A program made the position numbers and the translations under genes. From NCBI GenBank assembly GCA_900554535.1, contig USIA01000040.1, forward strand, positions 1 through 12,494: a stretch of DNA of 12,494 nucleotides, written 5' to 3'. The notes below the pieces were generated by a model, which ran no database searches, was not told where the DNA came from, and was given only the letters and a program-made list of their open reading frames with translations. Positions within the stretch are counted from its first letter, which is position 1; each line of letters starts with the position of its first letter. The DNA is from an uncultured Oscillospiraceae bacterium (GTDB lineage: Bacteria > Bacillota > Clostridia > Oscillospirales > Acutalibacteraceae). Positions 1 through 7,240 of this stretch are shown here, one piece after another.

Positions 1-25
1 GGTTTTTGCCACCAAAACAGCCAAA

Positions 26-544
26 TTATGGCCCGCCTGCCGCGCCTTCCAGGCCGCGCAGCGTCTCGCCCTCCGTACAGTGCAGAATCTCCGGCAACCG
101 CGCTACCAACTGAGCTGAAGCCCTCTTGACTTTCTCGACGTCCAGACGCATGGCGTGATCCCGCGCAGCGCGCTCCAACACCCAGCGCGCGTTATAGACC
201 TTGCCATAAACAAAATTGCGGGCATACTGTATGCACATAAAAGGGTCAGCGCTGACCAGCACCTGCTGGATGCGTACCAAGACGCTGCCGTGTATCCCGC
301 CATCTGCTGCCGCAAGAAATTTTCCATGCGGGGTCAGAAAGGAAAGGCGGATACCGCGCTCAACGCATGCGCCCATTAGCGCCGGGCTGGCGCCCTTGTA
401 GCCAAAATAAAGAATCTGCTCCAGCGTATGCAATGGCAAACGCAGCAGCTTTTCTTCCCCACGGTTGACTACCACATTTTCGCCATCCAGGGACAAATAC
501 GTATCCTCCGACAGAACAAACAGCGTATTCAACAATTTTCGCAT
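26..544 (-). pseudogene. cas1: Cas1 (type I-C), interrupted by in-frame stop
   Basis: Cas1 is the integrase of the Cas1-Cas2 adaptation complex that inserts new spacers. The 172 visible codons match the N-terminal half of type I-C Cas1: the opening MRKLLNTLFVLSEDTYLSLDG, the GYKGASPALMGACVERGI segment, ARNFVYGKVYNARWVLER, and the LRGLEG motif whose Glu166 is the first of the three catalytic metal ligands. The family is about 340 residues and here a TAA at 26-28 ends the frame. Read through that stop, the next codons give F-G-C-F, which lines up with the family pattern EGxAAxxYFxxF and places the stop at the Tyr. The His and Asp ligands would lie in the missing half, outside the window. The ATG at 544 overlaps the end of cas4 by 16 bases. 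Identity is near certain; that the gene is dead is inferred, since a sequencing error or rescue cannot be excluded. Confidence 0.85.
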
Positions 545-1212
545 GATGCATCTACCTCGCGCAGGCTGGTTTCCAGATAGGCTTTGACTGACTTCACCCG
601 ATACAGCTTTGGCAGGCACAGTTCTTTCAGCGAACAGGCATTGCAGTTTTTGTCGGGTTTTTCTTTTGGGGTATAGCGCCGGTTATAATACCCGTGCATT
701 TCCCTCAGCATCGAGCGCACAGTGCTGCGCAGCTCCTGGGTCAGCGGCACGGTTTCGCGGCGGCGTGTCTCCCCATAAAACAGATCGCCCCGCGGGATCT
801 CGCAAGCCAGCATCTCCTCGAGGCACATCGCCTGACAGCAAAGTTGCAGGCGGTCCGCATCGATTTGCTTGGACACGCCGCGTTTATATTCCACTGGGAC
901 GGGCTGCCATGTTCCATCTCGCCCATGCAGCGGCACACCGTTCTCTGATTGGAAAAACTCGACTACATCGCAGACCCCGCTCACTCCCAGCGTCGGCGAA
1001 AACACACGCAGCCCGCGCGTGACAAGTACGTCTTTACGCTTTTCCACAAAATCTTCTTTGTGCGCCTGTTCATGCAAAATTTCCCCCTCGATGGTGCGCA
1101 GGTTGTCATTCCAGAGCTGCTCGATATGAATCAGTGCCCACTGCCGCCGGCAGAAGCAGAAATGCTGGATACCGGAAATTTGCAGGTAGTCCTCTTCTGC
1201 AAACCGGCTCAT
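529..1212 (-). CDS. cas4: Cas4 (type I-C), RecB-like Fe-S nuclease of adaptation
   Basis: Cas4 trims prespacers and helps choose PAM and orientation together with Cas1-Cas2. The 227-residue protein opens with EEDYLQISGIQHFCFCRRQWAL, typical of I-C Cas4. The RecB-type nuclease residues are visible: His47, Asp82 in GVSGVCDVVEF, Glu108-x-Lys110 in PVEYKRG, and Gln123. Four cysteines fit the Fe-S cluster: Cys21 near the N-terminus and Cys190, Cys193, Cys199 in CNACSLKELC. All key residues are present, so unlike cas1 it looks functional. The ATG at 1212 shares its A with the TGA of cas7 (TGATG), implying translational coupling; a GTG one codon upstream (1215) is an alternative start. No strong Shine-Dalgarno is visible, in keeping with coupling. 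Confidence 0.95.
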   Translation of the reverse strand: MSRFAEEDYLQISGIQHFCFCRRQWALIHIEQLWNDNLRTIEGEILHEQAHKEDFVEKRKDVLVTRGLRVFSPTLGVSGVCDVVEFFQSENGVPLHGRDGTWQPVPVEYKRGVSKQIDADRLQLCCQAMCLEEMLACEIPRGDLFYGETRRRETVPLTQELRSTVRSMLREMHGYYNRRYTPKEKPDKNCNACSLKELCLPKLYRVKSVKAYLETSLREVDASCENC

Positions 1213-2105
1213 CACAATTCCATGCAGGTCACACCAGCCGGGATGCTGTCGCGGTCAATCGTCACAGTATAGTCCTGGTACCTGCGGGCCGGTGTGCCGT
1301 CCGCCGGATCTTTGCGCGTGACCTTTACCGCGTCAAACAGCTTATAAGAAGGCGCATTGCCCAGTTCTGAGTCATGCTTAAAGACAATCAGCTTGCGCGT
1401 TTCCATCTTGCCGCGGGCCGCAGAGTGATCGTATTCAAACATATTGAGAATCGCCTGCCACAATAGCTGCAGGTCATCCTCCGAAAAGCCCGTCGTCTTG
1501 CGCGCCAGATTGGCCGACACGTAGCCCTCTGCGCGGTAAAGGCCATAGGGCACAATATATTTGCGGCCCATTTCGGTGCCTTTTTTCTCCGCGTCCGCCT
1601 CTGTGGTAATGGCAATGCGAGTAATCGTGATCTCCTGTGGCACGATCGGCTCTACGCTGCGGGCAAAGCCCAGCTGAACCGGCCCGCGGACCTGACCGCA
1701 GTTGAGCGCGGCCTTCACAAACGTCGTCATCACCGCACCAAAAGTACGGATGTCAAAGAAGTGCTGGCACATGAAATCGCGGATTTTCCGGTCCAGATCC
1801 GGATCTTTTTTCTTGGCTTCCTTGATGGTCTTCTCGTCCACATGGTAGGCCTCGTAGGCTTCGGCATCGCTGCGATTGAGCGGCACCTGATCCTTGATGT
1901 AAATACGGTAACCGTCTGCATCTTCTTTCACGGTTTCCACATAATTGCGGATCTTGCGCTTTAAGCAGACATCCGTCACCAGGCCATAGCCGGTTTCCGG
2001 ATCAATGCGAGGCATATTGCCCGCATCCGGGTCCCCGTTCGGATTCCCGTTTTCAACATCAAACAAAATGACAAATTCATAGCGGTTCTTGATCACTTCT
2101 GCCAT
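1212..2105 (-). CDS. cas7: Cas7c (Csd2), type I-C Cascade backbone subunit
   Basis: Cas7 forms the multi-copy filament that binds the spacer part of the crRNA in Cascade. The 297-residue protein has the hallmark Csd2 opening with NPNGDPDAGNMPRIDPETGY near residues 20-40, then TDVCLKRKIRNYVE, the thumb region around FFDIRTFGAVMTTFVKAALN with GQVRGPVQL, and a C-terminal RAMP-like tail; the length is normal for the family. The ATG at 2105 is preceded by a strong purine-rich ribosome site (GGAAGGGGAGG) that lies in the end of cas8c, three bases upstream of the cas8c stop boundary. The strong site fits the need for several Cas7 copies per complex. The stop overlaps the cas4 start. Confidence 0.96.
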   Translation of the reverse strand: MAEVIKNRYEFVILFDVENGNPNGDPDAGNMPRIDPETGYGLVTDVCLKRKIRNYVETVKEDADGYRIYIKDQVPLNRSDAEAYEAYHVDEKTIKEAKKKDPDLDRKIRDFMCQHFFDIRTFGAVMTTFVKAALNCGQVRGPVQLGFARSVEPIVPQEITITRIAITTEADAEKKGTEMGRKYIVPYGLYRAEGYVSANLARKTTGFSEDDLQLLWQAILNMFEYDHSAARGKMETRKLIVFKHDSELGNAPSYKLFDAVKVTRKDPADGTPARRYQDYTVTIDRDSIPAGVTCMEL

Positions 2106-2108
2106 GGC

Positions 2109-2495
2109 TTAACCCTCCCCTTCCGGTTTGTCTGTCTTCTTTCCCGCATAAAAGGCTTGCTGCTGATGGTAATAACCAAGGATAAACACACCCTGGTCCT
2201 CCAGATTCAAGTGTTTGGGCAGCGATTGGTCAATGCGGCCCATCAGGTTGCCCAGCCCCTGTTCCAAATTCGTCGCCAAGCCCGGCTTGTCGCGTTTGAG
2301 CACCTTGATGTGGTTTTCCTTCAAGCGCCAGAGAATGGGGAAAACAGATTCCGGCGTCGCGCTGGCAGAACTAAAATAGCGGTCCTTGACGGTCGCATTC
2401 AAGTTCGGATTGGCAGCGGTTTGAATATCTTCCAAATAGGCGAAGATGCGGCCCAATACATAGGGCTGATAATTGGTCTGGTCATTCAGTTGCAC
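2109..2495 (-). CDS. cas11c: Cas11c small subunit, internal translation start within cas8c
   Basis: Type I-C loci lack a separate small-subunit gene; it is known that the small subunit is made from an internal start near the 3' end of cas8c. Here the sequence shows exactly such a start: a perfect AAGGAGGT at 2510-2503 on the minus strand, eight bases before an in-frame GTG at 2495. Translation from it gives 128 residues beginning V/M-Q-L-N-D-Q-T-N-Y-Q-P-Y-V-L-G-R and ending with the Cas8c C-terminus. The size and position fit Cas11c, an alpha-helical protein that lines the non-target strand path of Cascade. Such a site is not needed for translating cas8c itself, which supports a real start. 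Presence of the protein is inferred. Confidence 0.82.
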   Translation of the reverse strand: MQLNDQTNYQPYVLGRIFAYLEDIQTAANPNLNATVKDRYFSSASATPESVFPILWRLKENHIKVLKRDKPGLATNLEQGLGNLMGRIDQSLPKHLNLEDQGVFILGYYHQQQAFYAGKKTDKPEGEG

Positions 2496-3893
2496 AGTCA
2501 GTACCTCCTTGATCGGCGCGGATGGACCGGCCTCATGTTGTTTTAGCAGCACAGCTTTCACGATGGCGGCGCGTACACGGTTGATGTCATGATCGGCACG
2601 GATACGCAGCAACACGCCATCGAGCAAAGCGGCCGGATAGCGCGTATCATTCAAGATTGCCCGCATCAGCGCGCCTGCCAGGACAGGAGAAGCGGACTTT
2701 TCCTTTGCCTTCTTGTTGACCGTCTCAAAGAGCAGGCTGCCGACAGATAGATACGTGCGCGTATCAAACGCGGGCCGGACAATCTGCAGGCGGTCATAAT
2801 GGCGATCGAGATTCTGCATAAACGCGCCAAACGTGTTGTGGTAGAAAAAGCGGACGGACAGCCGCGCCGCATTTGGTGAGAGACCCAGGATATAAAAATC
2901 TGTATCCGGACGCAGCGTAACGTCAGAGAGGTCATAGGGCCTGCCGTGCGCCAACGCCTGCATGGCGGCCACCAGATCGTTTTCCGTGAAATCCGGGCCA
3001 GCATCCGCATTCATCGCCATGGAAAACAGATCCTGATAACTCGGCTCTGCGTTTTCCGCCCAATACACCACCGTGGTGTCGCCCAGCAGCATCCGGTGCT
3101 CCCCATCTGCAAGGAGCTGGTTGAGCGCTGTGCCATAGGCAAACGCCGCCTCTTCGCTAACCGGGGCATTTAAGCCCTGGCCGTGCTCTTTTCCATAGGA
3201 CTCAAACGCCGGTGCGTTGAAAGACACCAGGGAAGCACCCATCGTCTGCGCGCCGCGCACGCCCTTAATGGACGGGTGCAGGCGGGCGATCACCGCGTGC
3301 CTGCCGGTCACGAGGCAGACACCCTGCTCCCCTGTCTTTGTGCGCTGGCGGTAATCGTCCCAGGCCTGCGCGATCTCCGGGATATCCTGCACAAAGTGCC
3401 CTTCAAACCGGAACACCAGGTTTGGCGTCTTTTTCAGGAGCATGTTCAGCTGCGGCTGCAAAACGGGGTGATCCAAAGCAGCCTGCGGGTCCCAATTTTC
3501 AAAAAAGGCGCAAACTGCTCTGGCTGCCGGCGCATCGACGTCCTTTAAAATTTTCAGATGCAGATCCTTGCAGGCGGCGAAACATCGGGCCGTCCGCTCC
3601 GAATTGCCCCTGACATCAATGCCCAGCAGATAACTGATGCCCTCGCACAAAAAGTTAGAAGCAATGTTGCTGGCCTTTTTAATCTGCTGGGGCACATTCA
3701 TCTTCCAGGGGACTTCTACTGTTTTCTTGCCACGCTCCACTTCTTTTTGCAAAGGCATATAGCCGACGAGATTCCCCGATGCATCGATTGTCAGAGCGCC
3801 GGAAACGTCTGCCTTGCTCCAGCCGTCGCGGGCGAGCTTCTCGTCGCGGGCAGCCAATGCGTCATATTCTTTGACCAATGCCTGTAAAATCAT
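2109..3893 (-). CDS. cas8c: Cas8c (Csd1), type I-C Cascade large subunit
   Basis: Cas8c is the large subunit that reads the PAM and recruits Cas3. The 594 residues are the expected length. Family features seen: the N-terminal ILQALVKEYDALAAR, VEVPWKMNVPQQIKKASNIASNFLCEG, the NLVFRFEG and CLVTGRHAVIARLHPSIKG segments, GASLVSFNAPAFESYGKE with QGLNAPVSEEAAFAYGTALN, then FYILGLSPNAARLSVRFF and a helical C-terminus. The ATG at 3893 overlaps the cas5c stop by four bases (ATGA), with GAGGTG upstream. The last 128 codons are also translated separately as Cas11c (see separate entry). No truncation or missing block is visible. Confidence 0.96.
   Translation of the reverse strand: MILQALVKEYDALAARDEKLARDGWSKADVSGALTIDASGNLVGYMPLQKEVERGKKTVEVPWKMNVPQQIKKASNIASNFLCEGISYLLGIDVRGNSERTARCFAACKDLHLKILKDVDAPAARAVCAFFENWDPQAALDHPVLQPQLNMLLKKTPNLVFRFEGHFVQDIPEIAQAWDDYRQRTKTGEQGVCLVTGRHAVIARLHPSIKGVRGAQTMGASLVSFNAPAFESYGKEHGQGLNAPVSEEAAFAYGTALNQLLADGEHRMLLGDTTVVYWAENAEPSYQDLFSMAMNADAGPDFTENDLVAAMQALAHGRPYDLSDVTLRPDTDFYILGLSPNAARLSVRFFYHNTFGAFMQNLDRHYDRLQIVRPAFDTRTYLSVGSLLFETVNKKAKEKSASPVLAGALMRAILNDTRYPAALLDGVLLRIRADHDINRVRAAIVKAVLLKQHEAGPSAPIKEVLTVQLNDQTNYQPYVLGRIFAYLEDIQTAANPNLNATVKDRYFSSASATPESVFPILWRLKENHIKVLKRDKPGLATNLEQGLGNLMGRIDQSLPKHLNLEDQGVFILGYYHQQQAFYAGKKTDKPEGEG
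2503..2510 (-). promoter_or_regulatory. Internal Shine-Dalgarno for Cas11c
   Basis: AAGGAGGT, fully complementary to the 16S anti-SD core, lies inside the cas8c reading frame (codons for I-K-E-V) eight bases before an in-frame GTG. It is the strongest ribosome site seen in the cas operon and decides the Cas11c start. Confidence 0.82.
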
Positions 3894-4543
3894 CGCAGCA
3901 CCTCACAGTCGCGCACATCAAGTATGCCATCCACCAGTTTTGCGCGGAAAAATGTCGGCCGGATGTCTTTGGGATCGCTGTAATCGAGATCATACAGCAT
4001 AATGCCCAGGTCGCGCGTCTCATTGGGATAAGCCGTTGAAACTTCCCCGCCCGGCCAACGGCGGAAATGGGCCGGGAATTCCCGGCAGCCAAGGTATGGC
4101 TGGGAATAAAACTGTCCGCGCTCCAACCGCCTCTTCATAATATCCTGGAATTTGCCGGGATTGTCGCCGGGGGCCGCCTTCTCCGTCATGTCAAAATGGG
4201 CTTCAATTACATAGCGCACGTCGCGCAGCAACGTGGCCGCGCGCTGCTGAATATCCTGTGCGGTACACAGGTACAAATCCTTCTTGCCGCCCATCATCAC
4301 CGTGCGCACATTCGAGGACAAAATTTTGGATTTCACCTCATTGCGCCGAATGTTCGTAAAGCGAATGGGGTTACACACATAGATCCGGTCGATGACCCAT
4401 TTCAATCCCGGATGCCAATAGATAGAATCCAGGATGCCCCGTGCAGCCGACGGCGTCATCACGTCATAGCTGACACGCTCCACCTTCAGCTCAGGCCGGT
4501 TGAAGGCGGCGTAATCTCCCCACACTTCCACCTGAATCGACAT
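3890..4543 (-). CDS. cas5c: Cas5c (Cas5d), type I-C crRNA-processing endonuclease
   Basis: In type I-C, which has no Cas6, Cas5c cuts the pre-crRNA at the repeat stem and stays bound to the 5' handle as a Cascade subunit. The 217-residue protein starts with SIQVEVWGDYAAFNRPELKVE, then TPSAARGILDSIYWHP, where Tyr42 corresponds to the tyrosine implicated in cleavage in characterised Cas5c, followed by the basic RRNEVKSK stretch and RDVRYVIEAHF with its His. The frame extends upstream to a TTG at 4564, but GGAGAGGGGAG lies inside that extension, eight bases before the ATG at 4543, so the ATG is the better start. The stop overlaps the cas8c ATG by four bases. Confidence 0.95.
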   Translation of the reverse strand: MSIQVEVWGDYAAFNRPELKVERVSYDVMTPSAARGILDSIYWHPGLKWVIDRIYVCNPIRFTNIRRNEVKSKILSSNVRTVMMGGKKDLYLCTAQDIQQRAATLLRDVRYVIEAHFDMTEKAAPGDNPGKFQDIMKRRLERGQFYSQPYLGCREFPAHFRRWPGGEVSTAYPNETRDLGIMLYDLDYSDPKDIRPTFFRAKLVDGILDVRDCEVLR

Positions 4544-4569
4544 GTTGTCCACTCCCCTCTCCAAAACAT

Positions 4570-4596
4570 ATACCCGCCATGCAAAACGGCGGATAT
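4570..4596 (-). other. Stem-loop in the cas3-cas5c gap, ahead of the cas5c ribosome site
   Basis: On the leftward transcript AUAUCCGCC (4596-4588) pairs with GGCGGGUAU (4578-4570) around a 9-base loop: nine pairs including one U-G. Read rightward the same position is a C-A mismatch, so the structure favours the cas transcript. No U-run follows directly (AUGUUUUGG), so it is not a normal terminator; it may be a processing or stability element, or it may tune cas5c translation about 15 bases downstream. Confidence 0.6.
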
Positions 4597-4609
4597 TTTC
4601 TATTCAAAA

Positions 4610-4708
4610 TTACATGAGACTGCGGCTTCTCATGATTTTTTGAATTTCATCCGCATCGCTTTCAAATTGAAAGTAATATTGATCTTTTTTGACGTGAAAT
4701 GCCTTCAT
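4610..4708 (-). CDS. Small ORF of 32 codons between cas3 and cas5c
   Basis: Not recognised. The frame begins MKAFHVKKDQYYFQ and continues through an acidic stretch (ESDADE) to a basic helix-like end (IQKIMRSRSLM) before TAA. It starts 48 bases after the cas3 stop and ends 66 bases before cas5c, in the same direction. A weak GAG lies about 10 bases before the ATG; another ATG in a different frame overlaps it. The residue mix (charged, aromatic, a plausible short amphipathic end) looks more like protein than random translation, but at this length that is weak evidence. It could be a small cas-linked protein, a leader peptide, or the remnant of a larger gene. No function is claimed. Confidence 0.4.
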   Translation of the reverse strand: MKAFHVKKDQYYFQFESDADEIQKIMRSRSLM

Positions 4709-4743
4709 ACGCTTTCATCTCTTTTGCATTGATAGAATGAAAG
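4659..4743. repeat. CTTTCA/TGAAAG inverted-repeat cluster between cas3 and cas5c
   Basis: A perfect 7-base inverted repeat, CTTTCAA-A-TTGAAAG, lies at 4659-4673. A second pair, CTTTCAT at 4712-4718 and ATGAAAG at 4737-4743, is separated by 18 bases. Four half-sites of the same core within 85 bases suggest either a protein operator or alternative RNA hairpins; the second pair lies directly before the start of the 32-codon ORF. Confidence 0.45.
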
Positions 4744-4756
4744 GTTTGCTATCGGA

Positions 4757-6898
4757 TTATATAAAAATCGCCTTGCCCTCATCGGCCTGGAGGGAAAGCC
4801 CGGTATCCTCGCTGTAAAGCGAATCATTCACAAGCACGCCGAACCCATCGGCCACGACTTCCACATCGCCTGCTGCCACCAGCGCCTGGAAATGCTGCGG
4901 ATAAATGCTGACCGTATAGGCGCCTGCACGGCGGAACAGTCCCCGGCTGTATGCGCCGCTGCGCAGGGCCTGTGCAAGATTGGCGGCTTCTTCCTCCAAC
5001 GGAATCAAAACAGAACGCGTTTCCGTCTTGATCAGCTTAAAATCCTGCGCCACCTGGGCAAACGGCAGCTGGCTGCCATTGCGTCCGCGGTCAAAGGCAC
5101 GCAAAATCTGCTTGCTGTCAAGCTGGCCTCCCTGCTCTCCCAGGGCATGCACGGCGTCAAAATAGGCATGGATCGCTTCCGGCGCGGCAAGGTCCGCAAA
5201 GCGCTCACGCGTCTCGCGGAACAGTTCCACCTGCTGCTTTACGAGTATCGGTGGCGGGTCCTCCGGCTGATAAATATAGACCATACTGTCTGCGGCTGCG
5301 CGCTTTCCTTCTCGATTGCAGCGGCCCGCCGCCTGGATGATGGAATCCAGGCCCGCTTCCGCCCGGAACACCAGTGGGAAGTCCACATCCACGCCGGCTT
5401 CTACCAACGAGGTCGCTGCCACACGACACGGTTTTCCCTCTTTTAAGCGCCTGCGGATGGTTTCCAGAATGCGTGTCCGATGCACTGGCGCCATCAGCGT
5501 GGAAAGATGGAACCGCCCTTCCTCCGGAAGCATGGAAAAAAGCGCTGCGGCCTGCTTGCGCGTAGCGACAATGGCCAAAGCCTGCGATTGCGCTTCCATT
5601 TTTTGTGCCAGCATCTGCTGCGTGCAGGGGCCGATATAGGAAAGCGTCGTCCGCCGGAAAAACCGATAGAGCGCCTCTGTGTCCGGACAGATTTCCCGCG
5701 CTTGCACACCGATCTCTGCAAAATAGGGTTCCAGCGCAGGCTGGGTCGCTGTGCAAAGCACGGCCGTCAGATGATACCGCTGCACCAGCTCGCCAATCGC
5801 GCGCACACAGGGACGCAGATACGGCAGCGGAAGCATCTGAGCCTCGTCAAAAATGACGACGCTTTTGGCGATGTTGTGCAGTTTGCGGCAGCGGGAGGTT
5901 TTGTTTGCGAACAGCGACTCGAAAAACTGCACATTTGTCGTGACCACGATCGGAATATCCCAGTTTTCTGCCGCCAGGCGCTGGCGCTCGGCCTGTGGGT
6001 CCTCGTCTGTCTTTTGATTGAAGTCCGCGTTGGCGTAATGCGCCAGTACATTTTCCGCACCGAGGATTTTCCGGAAGGTATCCGCTGTCTGCTCGACGAT
6101 GCTCGTATAGGGAATCACGTAGATGACCCGCTCCAACCCATTCTCAACCGCATGCTGCAGGGCAAACGCCAGCGAGGAAACCGTTTTTCCGCCGCCGGTC
6201 GGGACAGTCAGCGTAAAAAGCCCCTGGCTTTTCTTCCCCATTTCGAGGCAGGTGCGCAGGATTTCACTGCGTTTCGCATTGAGGGCATTTTGCGTGGGCC
6301 GAAGCCACGGCGCAATGTACGATTTCAGACGTTGGAAGAGCGTCTCCATGGTGTCATAGTTGCCGCGCAGCACGGCCGGACGTTCGGTCATAAATGCTTC
6401 CGTGTTCAGAAAGTCCGCGTCTACCAGGCAGGAAAACAGCATACGAGTGAAAAAGCTCTGCTCAAATTCATTGTGTGCTTTTGGTTCCTGCACGCCGTCC
6501 GGCAACGTGACTTCCTGCTTCCAGGCACGAAAATCCGCTATCTCTTTTTTCAGGCGGCCCCACATCGTGCCGCTGTCCGGCAAATCGCCCCTGGCGCCGC
6601 CATCCGGCAGACCGGTATGGTGCCCGGCCGCACAAAAGGCCGCCGCCAGCATACCCCGCCGCATCAGCACCTTTGCGCCCGCAGTCGCGTGGTCTACACG
6701 ACTACCTTGGCCGTTGGCACGTAAATATCGCTGGAATGCATCGGAATACTTGCCAATGTCGTGCGCCATCCCCAAAACTTCGGCCAGCTTTTCCTGCCCA
6801 AATGCGGCGGCAAACGCACTGGCAAGCTTCGCCGTGCCATTCAAATGGTCCAAAAGAGGCTGCTCCCGCCCCTCTTCCGTGCGATGTGCCAAATACAT
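4757..6898 (-). CDS. cas3: Cas3 nuclease-helicase (type I-C)
   Basis: Cas3 is recruited by target-bound Cascade, unwinds and degrades the DNA. The 713-residue protein has an N-terminal HD nuclease: His18, His46-Asp47 in GMAHDIGKYSDAFQ, His70, His93-His94 in GHHTG, and Asp160/Asp162. The superfamily 2 helicase follows with Walker A VPTGGGKT at 233-239, DEAQ at 351-354 (family norm DEAH), motif III CTATQP near 382, TSLVEAGVDVDF at 496-507 and motif VI QAAGRCNREG at 522-531. A shorter C-terminal domain ends with NDSLYSEDTGLS. The frame is open upstream to a TTG at 6931, but the ATG at 6898 gives the usual MYLAHR-type opening and has GAAAGCGAGAAGAG in front, so it is preferred. All catalytic motifs are intact, and it is the first gene of the leftward cas operon. 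Confidence 0.96.
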   Translation of the reverse strand: MYLAHRTEEGREQPLLDHLNGTAKLASAFAAAFGQEKLAEVLGMAHDIGKYSDAFQRYLRANGQGSRVDHATAGAKVLMRRGMLAAAFCAAGHHTGLPDGGARGDLPDSGTMWGRLKKEIADFRAWKQEVTLPDGVQEPKAHNEFEQSFFTRMLFSCLVDADFLNTEAFMTERPAVLRGNYDTMETLFQRLKSYIAPWLRPTQNALNAKRSEILRTCLEMGKKSQGLFTLTVPTGGGKTVSSLAFALQHAVENGLERVIYVIPYTSIVEQTADTFRKILGAENVLAHYANADFNQKTDEDPQAERQRLAAENWDIPIVVTTNVQFFESLFANKTSRCRKLHNIAKSVVIFDEAQMLPLPYLRPCVRAIGELVQRYHLTAVLCTATQPALEPYFAEIGVQAREICPDTEALYRFFRRTTLSYIGPCTQQMLAQKMEAQSQALAIVATRKQAAALFSMLPEEGRFHLSTLMAPVHRTRILETIRRRLKEGKPCRVAATSLVEAGVDVDFPLVFRAEAGLDSIIQAAGRCNREGKRAAADSMVYIYQPEDPPPILVKQQVELFRETRERFADLAAPEAIHAYFDAVHALGEQGGQLDSKQILRAFDRGRNGSQLPFAQVAQDFKLIKTETRSVLIPLEEEAANLAQALRSGAYSRGLFRRAGAYTVSIYPQHFQALVAAGDVEVVADGFGVLVNDSLYSEDTGLSLQADEGKAIFI

Positions 6899-6968
6899 AA
6901 CTCTTCTCGCTTTCCACACAATTTTTGTCAATACAAGTAAAAATTAAGTATAGTTAAAATCTGAGTAT

Positions 6969-6997
6969 ATAATATCATCTGATCTTGCAAAAGGCAA
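6969..6997 (-). promoter_or_regulatory. cas3: Candidate sigma-A promoter of the cas operon
   Basis: On the minus strand TTGCCT (6997-6992) and TATTAT (6974-6969) are separated by 17 bases, about 70 bases before the cas3 ATG, in an AT-rich stretch. Two further TATACT hexamers follow at 6969-6964 and 6952-6947, so the exact start site cannot be fixed. A TTGACA at 6931-6926 is too near cas3 to serve it. Confidence 0.4.
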
Positions 6998-7092
6998 CGA
7001 TTTGTATAAAAAGTTGACAAAATCTCCCGTTGTTTTTAATCCTTCACCGTACAGAAAATCCATTGTTTTCCACACAGGCCCTGCTCTGCGGC

Positions 7093-7121
7093 ACATATTT
7101 GCAAATATTGGTGCATATTTT
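7093..7121 (+). promoter_or_regulatory. Possible sigma-E-type promoter and palindrome before the GerQ-like gene
   Basis: ACATATT (7093-7099), a 14-base spacer, then CATATTTT (7114-7121) resembles the mother-cell sigma-E pattern (KMATATT, 13-15 bases, CATAyAaT). The palindrome ATATTTGCAAATAT (7095-7108) overlaps it, framed by GCAC and GTGC. A sporulation promoter fits a spore-coat-type gene, but the AT-rich motif is short and the 5' leader would be about 110 bases. Confidence 0.25.
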
Positions 7122-7240
7122 AGGCTGTGGTATTTTCACCCCTTGAACCGCAATCGCCGGTCGTTTCGTCATCCGCGCCGGCGGCCACTGCTTTGTTTCC
7201 GGCGGGGCCTTATGATAGTAACCGAAAGTAGGAGGCGCTT

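Larger units (their letters stand above)
6932..7240. other. Divergent intergenic region between cas3 and the GerQ-like gene
   Basis: AT-rich on the cas side and mixed on the other. It holds the candidate cas promoter, a rightward TTGACA at 7014 without a well-spaced -10, a 14-base perfect palindrome at 7095-7108 and a possible sporulation-type promoter at 7093-7121. No ORF here looks real and no CRISPR repeats are present. Confidence 0.6.

Noticed and set aside
4067..4732. 221-codon open frame on the plus strand
   Set aside because: Shadow of cas5c and the cas3-cas5c gap; no ribosome site and no protein-like motifs.
5480..6724. 414-codon open frame on the plus strand
   Set aside because: It lies entirely opposite cas3, whose helicase and nuclease motifs are intact; the translation is Arg/His/Gln-rich with no recognisable domain.
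7014..7040. Rightward promoter TTGACA with TTTAAT before the GerQ-like gene
   Set aside because: Spacing is only 15 bases and it lies 200 bases from the gene; possible but not supported enough to list.
1..7240. CRISPR repeat array
   Set aside because: No regularly spaced direct repeats of about 32 bases occur in the window; in type I-C the array normally follows cas2, which would lie beyond position 1.
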